Positions 6,785 to 13,420 of a DNA stretch of 20,024 nucleotides are shown piece after piece. The stretch spans positions 1 to 20,024 of the forward strand of contig WRLS01000018.1 in the NCBI GenBank assembly GCA_009776345.1, in the 5' to 3' direction. Under the pieces are notes generated by a model that worked only from the letters and a program-made list of their open reading frames with translations, was not told the DNA's origin and did no database searches. The stretch comes from Oscillospiraceae bacterium. Lineage in GTDB: Bacteria; Bacillota; Clostridia; Oscillospirales; Ruminococcaceae. Every line of letters begins with the position of its first letter. Position 1 is the first letter of the stretch. The position numbers were made by a program, and so were the translations under genes.

Positions 6785-7402
6785 TTAAATAAACATATCT
6801 GCAAATTGAAAGGAATCTTCTATCCAGCCACGCATATACTCTTCAATACCCTCAGTAATTCCGATTTGTTTATATCTGTCGATGTAAGCATTTAAATAAA
6901 AGAAAAACATATGGTAACAATAATATGCCAATCTTTCGGGGCGTAAAGTATAAACTATTCTATTCTGTTTCAGCGCACCATGAAAAGCCTTCATAGCCCA
7001 ATCCCGGTGCATACAAAACCAAGCGTCACGTTCGGGCGGCGCGAGAATAGGGGTATCCCAATCCACGATATAATTTTTCCCATTGCCCGCTATGAAATTG
7101 CCGCCCGCATCGCCGTGTGTTATGAAAAACGATGAAGTATCGTCACGGCAACGCTCAGAGAATAACCTCAGACGTTTCGCCCTGTGTTCGATTTTCATGC
7201 GGTGCTGTTCAAAAATCGCACTAATTCCGGTATCGGCAGGCAGTGCCGCCCATTGGCGTAGAAAAGCATCAGCGCTTTCGGGTGAAAAGCTTTCCCGAGG
7301 AATGATTAACCCTTCCGTTGGAAGCGTATAAACTTTTGCAAGCATTTGATATTCAAGGATTTTTGTTTCTTCATCTTGTCGGTTTTCCCCGTCAATCCAA
7401 TC
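6785..7402 (-). pseudogene. Aminoglycoside-phosphotransferase-like enzyme, N-terminal lobe missing
   Basis: The frame stays open up to ATG 7495, but its first 31 codons are the antisense strand of lysA, so I take the homologous part to begin at about 7402 (DWIDGENRQDEETK). The C-terminal lobe is intact. In the 7495-started numbering it has the Brenner motif HGDAGGN (H127, D129, N133) and the metal-binding VDWD (D145, D147), followed by ERDAW. Most of the N-terminal ATP-binding lobe expected for the ~300-residue family is gone, and no ribosome binding site lies before ATG 7495. The enzyme is therefore probably inactive. Full-length relatives phosphorylate aminoglycosides or other small molecules. 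It is the last cargo gene before the island edge. Confidence 0.72.
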
Positions 7403-7648
7403 GAAAACAACGATAAATTCGCGGTTGACCGAAACCTGCCCAAAATAGAAACCGGCGACAGGATTATAATTCACGACACCGGCGCGCATGGTCATGCGAT
7501 GGGGTATAATTACAACGGCAAGCTACGGTCGGCAGAGATATTGCTGCAAAAAAATGGTGATGTACAGTTGATCCGCCGCGCGGAAACCCCGGAGGATTAT
7601 TTCGAGACACTTGACGTGACGGAGTATGAATTTGAAAAATATGGATGA
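7403..7648 (+). pseudogene. lysA: 3' fragment of diaminopimelate decarboxylase (lysA)
   Basis: The last 81 codons of lysA, beginning abruptly at ENNDKFAVDRNLPKIETGD (7403), then IIIHDTGAHGHAMGYNYNGK, RSAEILL and LIRRAETPEDYF, which is the conserved C-terminal barrel of PLP-dependent diaminopimelate decarboxylases. About 340 upstream residues, including the PLP lysine and the ENND-preceding cysteine region, are absent. The preceding sequence belongs to the oppositely oriented phosphotransferase. The fragment has no start codon of its own at a plausible place. A second, intact lysA elsewhere in the genome, or lysine auxotrophy, would be expected. The fragment marks the native chromosome side of the island boundary. 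Confidence 0.8.
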
Positions 7649-7658
7649 ATTTTCCGCA

Positions 7659-7694
7659 AAACACGCCGTTAAGCTGAAACTTAACGGCGTGTTT
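7659..7694 (+). terminator. 15-bp perfect hairpin after the lysA fragment
   Basis: The arms at 7659-7673 and 7680-7694 are perfectly complementary (AAACACGCCGTTAAG and its reverse complement) with a CTGAAA loop, 10 bp after the lysA stop. The arm ends in TTT rather than a long T-run, so it is a plausible but not classical terminator, usable in either direction. Confidence 0.6.
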
Positions 7695-7739
7695 GATGTT
7701 ATTCCTATTTCCGGGTTCTACCTTCTCGGCAAAGGCCCT

Positions 7740-7764
7740 CCGGCTGTATAACCAGCGGTTTTTT
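7740..7764 (+). terminator. Small stem followed by T6
   Basis: CCG-(g)-CTG pairs with CAG-CGG around the loop TATAAC, followed directly by TTTTTT at 7759-7764. It lies just before the MATE operon promoter and would isolate that operon from upstream transcription. The stem is short, so this is tentative. Confidence 0.35.
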
Positions 7765-7787
7765 GTGCCCTATTTGCAAATAAACAA

Positions 7788-7816
7788 TTGCAAAAAAACC
7801 GCGGATGTTGTAATAT
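7788..7816 (+). promoter_or_regulatory. Predicted promoter of the MATE operon
   Basis: TTGCAA at 7788-7793 and TAATAT at 7811-7816 are separated by exactly 17 bp. The leader to the TTG start at 7899 is about 75 bases. I did not find a riboswitch I could name in it. Confidence 0.5.
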
Positions 7817-7898
7817 ATATAAGAAAACCCGGCCTTGTCAATGCTGATTTTTACGTCACGAGCGGCGCATGGCTTATTATACATAGGGGGAAACCGCC

Positions 7899-9275
7899 TT
7901 GCAGGATTTTACCAAGGGCAACATCACGCGGCAGATTTTGGTTTTTGCCGTCCCAATGCTTATCGGCAATTTGTTCCAGCAGCTTTACAGCATCATAGAT
8001 GCCGTTGTGGTCGGGCGTTTTATCAGCGGCAGCGCGCTTGCGTCTGTCGGCGTTGCCATAAACATAAACTTTTTCCTGTTTTCCATGACAATGGGGTTTA
8101 CCACCGGCGCGTCTGTGGTGATCTCCCAGCTTTTCGGCGCAAAACAGCACGAGAAGCTCACGCGGACAGTTTCTACCAGCATTGTGTTTTTGGGGGCGCT
8201 TTCGCTGGTGCTTACCGCGCTGGGGCTGATCTTTTCGCCGTTTGTACTGCGCCTGCTCGGTGTCCCGTCTGAAATTTTCGCAAACGCGCTGCTGTACCTG
8301 CGCATCCTAATGGCGGGGATGGCGTTCCCGGTTTTCTATAATATGTACATAGCTTACCTTCGCGCGCTGGGGGATTCGCGCAACCCGCTGTATATCCTTA
8401 TTTTTTGCACCGTCCTCAACGCGGGCTTGAATCTGCTGCTGGTTTTGGTATTCGGCATGGGCATCAGGGGCGTAGCCGTTGCGACAATAACCGCGCAAGG
8501 GCTGTCGGTTCTGCTGTGCGTTTTGTATACACGCAGGTCTGTCCCGCTGCTGAATGTCACCAAAATAGAATTCGACCCGCAAATGCTACGCACGGTTTTG
8601 AAGTACGGCGCGCCCGCCGCGATCCAAATGTCCATGGTTTCGCTCGCGATGCTTACAATCACGCGGCTTATCAGCACCTTCGGGGCTTCCGCAATGGCGG
8701 GGATAACGGCGGCAAACCGTATCGACCAGTTCGCGATGATGCCGATCCATGTTACAAGCATGGCGCTGGCTACCTTTGTGGCGCAGAATATGGGGGCAGG
8801 GCAGGAAAGCCGCGCATTAAAGGGGCTTCGCACCGCCATGCTGATGATGATTTCGCTGACTGTCTGCATTTCTGTTTTGATTTTGCTTTTCGGCTCCAAT
8901 GTAATGTCGCTCTTCGTCAGCCAAAGCGACCCGAGCGCGCCGGATATTTTACGCTTCGGGCTGAGTTATCTTAATGTGCTGGCGATGTTTTATGTCACGT
9001 TTACATTCCTGTTCAGCTTCAATGGGTTTTTTCGCGGCGCGGGCGACGCTGTAATCGCCATGGTGTTCCCGGTTGTAAGCCTTATCATCCGCGTGACATC
9101 GGCGTATATGATGGTTTATATCGGCGGGATGGGGCCGGAGGCGCTTGCGTGGTCCATGCCGATCGGCTGGTCAGCTACGTCCCTTGCAAGCTGGCTGTAT
9201 TTCCGAAAACGGCTGTGGGCGGGAAAAGTGGCCGTAACGCCGCGAAAGGAGCAGGAGGAACCGCAATGCGAATAA
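7899..9275 (+). CDS. MATE family efflux transporter
   Basis: A 458-residue membrane protein, the usual MATE length. The start is TTG 7899, with GGGGG about 7-9 bases upstream and the family-typical opening DFTKGNITRQILVFAVPMLI. Conserved MATE features include GNLFQQLYSIIDAVVVGRFI in the first helix pair, a long stretch with about twelve hydrophobic segments, and the second-half counterpart AMAGITAANRIDQFAMMP. The closing residues are charged (RKEQEEPQCE). It should export cationic drugs or metabolites by Na+ or H+ antiport; the substrate is not readable. The end overlaps the amidohydrolase gene by 10 bases, which ties its expression to three putative metabolic genes. It could therefore export or import a compound they handle. 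Confidence 0.93.
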   Translation: MQDFTKGNITRQILVFAVPMLIGNLFQQLYSIIDAVVVGRFISGSALASVGVAININFFLFSMTMGFTTGASVVISQLFGAKQHEKLTRTVSTSIVFLGALSLVLTALGLIFSPFVLRLLGVPSEIFANALLYLRILMAGMAFPVFYNMYIAYLRALGDSRNPLYILIFCTVLNAGLNLLLVLVFGMGIRGVAVATITAQGLSVLLCVLYTRRSVPLLNVTKIEFDPQMLRTVLKYGAPAAIQMSMVSLAMLTITRLISTFGASAMAGITAANRIDQFAMMPIHVTSMALATFVAQNMGAGQESRALKGLRTAMLMMISLTVCISVLILLFGSNVMSLFVSQSDPSAPDILRFGLSYLNVLAMFYVTFTFLFSFNGFFRGAGDAVIAMVFPVVSLIIRVTSAYMMVYIGGMGPEALAWSMPIGWSATSLASWLYFRKRLWAGKVAVTPRKEQEEPQCE

Positions 9276-10075
9276 TAGACGCGCACATCCACCGCCTAAC
9301 CGGTGATTACGCCGCAAAGATCGCACGCGAAGCCGGGCATGAAAATACAGAAAGCCACCTTCGCGCCGAATATGAGCGCCTTGGTATTACAGGCGCGGTT
9401 GTAATGGGCAACCGCACTTTAGAGCTGGAGCCGCACAGCTATCCCGATTTTATGCGATACTGCATCGGGCTGGACAGTTCCACGCCGTGGATATCGGATC
9501 TTAAGCATACATACGGTATGGTGGAGCGGCATTTACAGCGCGCGGCCTGCGTGGGCGTAAAAATCTACCCGGGGTATAATTTCCAATATGTTTATGACAA
9601 AATATATTATCCCGTTTATGAATTGGCGGGGCGTTATGATAAGCCCGTTGCCATTCATACCGGAGAGACCGCCTTCGCCTCGTCAAAGCTCAAATACTGC
9701 CACCCGCTTACTGTGGACGAAGTAGCCGCGGATTTCCCGCGTGTAAAATTCGTGATATGCCACTTGGGGAACCCGTGGTTTGTGGACGCGGCGGCGGTGA
9801 TAAACAAAAACCCGAATGTCTGCGCCGACCTTTCGGGGATGCTCCTCGGCAAGCTCGACACCCCCGCCTTTTTCAATCAGCAGGAGGGGTACATCGCGCA
9901 TATCCGTACCTGGCTGGAGTATATGGATGCCTACGACCGCATGATGTTCGGCACGGATTGGCCGATCGTGAATATCCGGGATTATGTTGATTTTATCTCG
10001 CTGCTTATCCCCGAAAAGCACCGCGAAAAAGTTTTCGCGGACAACGCACGGCGGATTTACGGGCCGGATTTTTGA
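9266..10075 (+). CDS. Amidohydrolase-superfamily metal-dependent hydrolase
   Basis: A 269-residue protein from ATG 9266, with GGAGGAA 7 bases upstream, inside the end of the MATE gene. Metal and catalytic positions of the amidohydrolase_2/TatD-like barrel are visible: DAHIH (His7, His9), a Lys in VGVKIYPGY, AIHTGET after strand 4, VICHLGNPW, and FGTDWPI near the C-terminus, where the Asp is the catalytic base. The length fits a single barrel with no extra domain. The reaction class is hydrolysis or decarboxylation of a small organic acid, amide or ester; the substrate is unknown. It precedes the FAD oxidoreductase by 13 bp. Confidence 0.87.
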   Translation: MRIIDAHIHRLTGDYAAKIAREAGHENTESHLRAEYERLGITGAVVMGNRTLELEPHSYPDFMRYCIGLDSSTPWISDLKHTYGMVERHLQRAACVGVKIYPGYNFQYVYDKIYYPVYELAGRYDKPVAIHTGETAFASSKLKYCHPLTVDEVAADFPRVKFVICHLGNPWFVDAAAVINKNPNVCADLSGMLLGKLDTPAFFNQQEGYIAHIRTWLEYMDAYDRMMFGTDWPIVNIRDYVDFISLLIPEKHREKVFADNARRIYGPDF

Positions 10076-10088
10076 TGGAGGCGATATT

Positions 10089-11360
10089 TTGCTTAAATAC
10101 CATGATGTAGCCGTCATCGGCGGCGGGCCTGCCGGAATGGCGGCGGCTGTCGGCGCAAAGGAAGCGGGCGCCGACGATATTTTAATTTTAGAGCGGGACG
10201 GCACCTTGGGCGGCATCCTGTGCCAATGCATACACAATGGCTTCGGCCTGCATATTTTCGGGGAGGAGCTTACCGGCCCGGAGTACGCGCAGCGCTATAT
10301 CGACAAAATCACACAGTTTGATATACCATATAAGCTCAGCACAATGGTGCTGGATATATCCCCGGATAAAATAATAACAGCGGTAAACCCCATAGACGGG
10401 ATGATGCAGATACAGGCGGGGGCGGTCATTTTGGCGATGGGCTGCCGCGAACGCCCGAGGGGCGCGATAAACATTGAAGGTACGCGCTGTGCCGGTATCT
10501 ACACGGCGGGCACCGCTCAAAAGTATGTGAATATACACGGATATATGCCGGGCAGGGAAGTCGTCGTGCTGGGCAGCGGCGATATCGGCTTGATCATGGC
10601 GCGGCGCATGACGCTGGAAGGCGCAAAGGTAAAAGCCGTGGTAGAGCTTATGCCTTATTCGGGCGGGCTTGTGCGAAATATCGTGCAGTGCCTGGACGAT
10701 TTTGGCATCCCGCTGAAATTTTCGCACACCGTCACCGAAATAAAAGGCAAGGCGCGGGTCGAGTCCGTGACAATTGTAAGAGTGGATGAAAATTTCCGCC
10801 CCATTCCCGGAACAGAAGAGGAAATCGCCTGCGACACGCTGCTGCTTTCCGTGGGGCTTATCCCGGAAAATGAGCTTTCTCAAGCCGCGGGCGTTGAGCT
10901 TTCGCCTGTTACGGGCGGCCCGATTGTAGGCGAGAGCTTTAATACAGGCGTGGATGGGATATTCGCCTGCGGCAACGCGTTACATGTCCACGACCTGGTG
11001 GATTATGTAAGCGAGGAAAGCGTTGGCGCCGGTAAAAACGCCGCCGCTTATGTCAGAGGCGAAAAATTCGGTAATGGTGAGGTAAAAATTATCCCCGGGA
11101 AAGGCGTGCGGTATACCGTGCCATCGGCAATTGACCCGGGGCGCGTGGATAAACTTTGCGTTGTAAGATTTCGGGTTGACAATGTTTACCGGGGCGCGTC
11201 GGTCTGCGTTTATTTTGACGGGGAGCGTGTTTCCGGTACAAAGAAACGCATCGCCGCCCCGGGCGAAATGGAAACCCTGCGCCTGCCGAAAAGCCGCTTT
11301 ACAGAGCGCCCGGGCTGTAAAGAGATTACAATAACGCTGGAGGAAGGGGACCCCGCATGA
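10089..11360 (+). CDS. GlpB-like NAD(P)/FAD-dependent oxidoreductase
   Basis: A 423-residue flavoprotein. I chose TTG 10089 because GATGGAGG lies 7 bases before it and the dinucleotide fold starts at once, HDVAVIGGGPAG (Gly11-Gly16); the longer frame from 9984 would lie within the amidohydrolase. A second Rossmann motif, VVVLGSGDIG, lies near residue 160, and the FAD-closing motif GIFACGNALHVHDLVDYVSEE near 300. The GGILCQCIHNGFG segment is typical of the clostridial flavoproteins encoded between GlpA-type glycerol-3-phosphate dehydrogenase and a DUF1667 protein. Its stop overlaps the DUF1667 start by ATGA. No GlpA-type gene is adjacent here, so a role in glycerol-3-phosphate oxidation is not assured; electron transfer for another substrate is possible. 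Confidence 0.85.
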   Translation: MLKYHDVAVIGGGPAGMAAAVGAKEAGADDILILERDGTLGGILCQCIHNGFGLHIFGEELTGPEYAQRYIDKITQFDIPYKLSTMVLDISPDKIITAVNPIDGMMQIQAGAVILAMGCRERPRGAINIEGTRCAGIYTAGTAQKYVNIHGYMPGREVVVLGSGDIGLIMARRMTLEGAKVKAVVELMPYSGGLVRNIVQCLDDFGIPLKFSHTVTEIKGKARVESVTIVRVDENFRPIPGTEEEIACDTLLLSVGLIPENELSQAAGVELSPVTGGPIVGESFNTGVDGIFACGNALHVHDLVDYVSEESVGAGKNAAAYVRGEKFGNGEVKIIPGKGVRYTVPSAIDPGRVDKLCVVRFRVDNVYRGASVCVYFDGERVSGTKKRIAAPGEMETLRLPKSRFTERPGCKEITITLEEGDPA

Positions 11361-11704
11361 TAAAAAGCATCATCTGCATCGGATGCCCGATGGGCTGCGC
11401 GCTGGCGGTAACCCTTGAAAGTGGCGAAGTCACAGCCATAGAAGGCGCCCTATGCCCGCGCGGCGAAGCCCACGCAAAAAAAGAATGCCTGAACCCTACA
11501 AGGATCCTGACATCGTCGGTGCCGGTGCGCGGCGGCGGAATGCTGTCGGTTAAAACAGCGGGGGACATCCCGAAGGATAAGATTTTCGCGTGCATGGCGG
11601 CGCTGAAAAATATCGCGGTTGATGCCCCGGTAAAAATCGGCGATGTCATTGTGCGGGATGCCGCCGGGACCGGCGTGGATATCGTTGCGACGAGGAGTAT
11701 ATAA
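11357..11704 (+). CDS. DUF1667 domain protein, probable Fe-S partner of the flavoprotein
   Basis: A 115-residue protein from ATG 11357. Four cysteines are arranged C7-x2-C10-x3-C14-x18-C33 (IICIGCPMGCAL, then ALCPRGEAHA), the DUF1667 pattern and a likely iron-sulfur or zinc site. NPTRILTSSVPVRGG follows, which is conserved in the family. The domain is found with GlpA/GlpB-type flavoproteins in Clostridia and Thermotogae, either as a separate gene or fused. Overlapping translation with the flavoprotein argues for a complex. It is the last gene of the MATE operon. Confidence 0.88.
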   Translation: MIKSIICIGCPMGCALAVTLESGEVTAIEGALCPRGEAHAKKECLNPTRILTSSVPVRGGGMLSVKTAGDIPKDKIFACMAALKNIAVDAPVKIGDVIVRDAAGTGVDIVATRSI

Positions 11705-11748
11705 TGCGGGTTTCGCAGTTGCCGGGGAGTGTGAAGCACCGCTTTGCG

Positions 11749-11848
11749 GCGCAGGATTGAGGATATAGGTTTCAGGTTTTAGGAAGGGAAGAAATTTGTC
11801 GCTCCGTCCTTTTCCTGAAACCTGAAACCTAAATCCTAAAACCTGCGC
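11749..11848. repeat. Inverted pair of AGGTTTN heptamer arrays
   Basis: A 38-bp arm at 11749-11786 and its reverse complement at 11811-11848 match at 33 of 38 positions around a 24-base spacer. Each arm is itself a tandem series after GCGC: five heptad units beginning AGG (such as AGGTTTC, AGGTTTT, AGGATTT), the last one partial. A small perfect hairpin GCGCG-TTT-CGCGC (11845-11857) overlaps the right end. No T-run follows, so it is not an ordinary terminator, although transcribed it would form a long stem. The remaining bases of the 11705-12033 gap hold nothing else I can name. Confidence 0.75.
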
Positions 11849-12033
11849 GTTTCGCGCACTACTCCAACCGCGAAATTAGCATCATTATACATCCTTTTGG
11901 ATAATATTGCAATTTCGGCTGTATTTTACCGGAAATGCTCAAGTCCCAATAACAACACCGCAAAATTTTGATTTTTTTGTAAATACTATTCCTAAGTCGG
12001 CAATGCAATATATCCTGCCGCAGGAGGAAAATT

Positions 12034-12270
12034 ATGAATCAATCGAATTTTATCGGCATGGGCAACAATCCCGAAGAGCCGGACCTTCCGCTCGGGCTTG
12101 GGATGCGTTTGGCACAGGACCCCAAAGCAATGGATACCTTCAGCAATATGACAAATGAGCAAAAATCCGCGCTGATTTCTTATCTGCAAAGATCCGGCAC
12201 GGGCGACGAAGCCCTTTCGCGCATGGCGGACGCGGTAAATCTTCTCCACAATAACCAGGTGACGTTTTAG
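12034..12270 (+). CDS. Small uncharacterised protein (78 residues)
   Basis: ATG 12034 follows AGGAGG at 7 bases, one of the best ribosome binding sites in the window, so translation is likely. I do not recognise a named family. The N-terminus is Pro/Gly/Asn-rich (GMGNNPEEPDLPLGLGMRLA). Residues 30-75 look helical and amphipathic (AMDTFSNMTNEQKSALISYL, then DEALSRMADAVNLLHNN). There is no membrane segment, signal peptide or cysteine. It precedes the SDR gene by 14 bp and is probably cotranscribed with it. Confidence 0.75.
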   Translation: MNQSNFIGMGNNPEEPDLPLGLGMRLAQDPKAMDTFSNMTNEQKSALISYLQRSGTGDEALSRMADAVNLLHNNQVTF

Positions 12271-12284
12271 GGGAGGGTTTCAAT

Positions 12285-13145
12285 ATGCAAGTTCAACCCA
12301 AAGACACATTCCCGCCCCAGCACCAAAACAGGCAGCCCGGGCGCGAATCTGAGATGGACCCGCGGCCTGTCTATGACGATCCCGGATATAAAGCAGCAGG
12401 GAAGCTCGAGGGCAGGCGCGCTGTCATAACCGGCGGCGACAGCGGGATTGGCCGTGCTGTTGCGGTCGCTTTCGCGAAAGAGGGCGCTGATGTAGCCATC
12501 ATACATCTATGCGAGGAAAGCGACGCGCGGCAGACTGTATCCGATGTAGAAAAATACGGCCGAAAATGCGTCAGCATCCAAGCTGACCTGCGCCATGAAC
12601 AAAACGCTATAGAAGCGGCGGCGGTGGCAGTTTCGGGGCTTGGCGGCGCCGATATCCTGGTCAACAACGCGGGCGTCCAGTACCAGCAAAACAGCATCGA
12701 GGATATCACAGCGGCACAGCTTCTGCTGACCTTTGAAAGCAATATATTTTCGTATTTTTATATGACAAAGGCTGTTTTGCGGCATTTAGGGGACGGCGGC
12801 GCGATTATTAACACAGCATCAGTCACGGCCTTTGAGGGCAGCCCGGGGCTGATTGATTATTCCGCTACAAAGGGCGCGATCGTTTCGTTTACGCGCTCCA
12901 TGGCGCTTTCCCTCACGCAGCGGGGCATCCGCGTTAACGCAACCGCCCCCGGCCCTGTCTGGACGCCGCTGATTGTGTCCAGCTTTTCGCCGCAGGATGT
13001 GCAGACCTTCGGCTCTGACACACCTATGCGCCGCGCCGCCCAGCCTTATGAGCTTGCGCCGCTGTATGTCTACTTGGCTTGCCCTGATTCTTCGGGCGTG
13101 TCCGGGCAGGTTTTCCACATCAATTGCGGAACCATAATAAATTAG
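12285..13145 (+). CDS. Short-chain dehydrogenase/reductase (YhdF/YdaD-like SDR)
   Basis: A 286-residue protein from ATG 12285 with GGGGAGGG upstream. The cofactor motif is TGGDSGIG at residues 49-56, followed by LVNNAG near residue 125 and the active-site Y-x3-K in DYSATKGA near 190, with the Ser of the triad in NTASVTAF. The ~40-residue N-terminal extension rich in Pro and Gln (QHQNRQPGRESEMDP) is the hallmark of the bacillar/clostridial general-stress SDR branch such as B. subtilis YdaD and YhdF. It should oxidise or reduce a carbonyl/alcohol with NAD(P); the substrate is unknown. It sits between two small-protein genes in one short operon. Confidence 0.92.
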   Translation: MQVQPKDTFPPQHQNRQPGRESEMDPRPVYDDPGYKAAGKLEGRRAVITGGDSGIGRAVAVAFAKEGADVAIIHLCEESDARQTVSDVEKYGRKCVSIQADLRHEQNAIEAAAVAVSGLGGADILVNNAGVQYQQNSIEDITAAQLLLTFESNIFSYFYMTKAVLRHLGDGGAIINTASVTAFEGSPGLIDYSATKGAIVSFTRSMALSLTQRGIRVNATAPGPVWTPLIVSSFSPQDVQTFGSDTPMRRAAQPYELAPLYVYLACPDSSGVSGQVFHINCGTIIN

Positions 13146-13161
13146 ACAGGAGGGATGACAT

Positions 13162-13320
13162 ATGGCGAAAGCGGGAATGAGGCGGCCGGACCCAAAGGCG
13201 CCTCACGGCACAGAAAGCAACAAAAAACAGCATTTCCCGAAAAACAGCGCCCCGCCCGTGCCGGAAATACAAGGCCGCGCAAAGCACGGGAAGGCGAAAG
13301 CTGATAATAACGACGACTAA
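13162..13320 (+). CDS. Small basic protein (52 residues), unknown function
   Basis: The frame runs from ATG 13162 to TAA 13318-13320, with AGGAGGG 7-8 bases upstream and a strong terminator 3 bp downstream, so it is very likely translated. The product starts MAKAGMRRPDPKAPHG and is dominated by Lys, Pro, Asn and Ala, with VPEIQGRAKHGKAK near the end. It has no hydrophobic core, cysteine or membrane segment and is probably disordered. A nucleic-acid-binding or spore/stress-associated role would fit the composition and the stress-type SDR neighbour, but nothing in the sequence proves it. Confidence 0.75.
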   Translation: MAKAGMRRPDPKAPHGTESNKKQHFPKNSAPPVPEIQGRAKHGKAKADNNDD

Positions 13321-13323
13321 CCG

Positions 13324-13354
13324 AAAAAAGGCGGGGATCTTCCCCGCCTTTTTT
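13324..13354 (+). terminator. Strong intrinsic terminator after the SDR operon
   Basis: A 14-bp perfect stem (13324-13337 with 13341-13354) has the core GGCGGGGA/TCCCCGCC, flanked by A6 on the left and T6 on the right, around the loop TCT. It is also usable from the minus strand. Confidence 0.93.
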
Positions 13355-13362
13355 ATTTACAC

Positions 13363-13391
13363 TTGAGATAATTCCCATAATATGCTACAAT
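13363..13391 (+). promoter_or_regulatory. Predicted promoter of the CNNM-proB-comEC-holA run
   Basis: TTGAGA (13363-13368) and TACAAT (13386-13391) are separated by 17 bp. They lie directly after the terminator and about 30 bp before the TTG start at 13421. Confidence 0.6.
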
Positions 13392-13420
13392 TTGATTAAA
13401 TTGAAAGGTGGCTGCTTGTA

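Noticed and set aside
7699..7898. Possible riboswitch (guanidine-type) upstream of the MATE exporter
   Set aside because: The leader after the predicted promoter shows no ykkC-like or other aptamer core that I could match; the only structure is a short stem before the promoter.
8354..8974. Overlapping frames on both strands inside the MATE gene
   Set aside because: Low-complexity His/Arg-rich or antisense translations of a clear membrane transporter.
9683..10883. Long minus-strand frames opposite the amidohydrolase and the flavoprotein
   Set aside because: Typical GC-rich shadow frames: no ribosome binding site and no family motif, while the plus-strand genes have both.
11749..11848. Reading the heptamer repeat as a CRISPR array
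   Set aside because: Units are contiguous 7-mers without spacers, and the two arrays are inverted, not direct.
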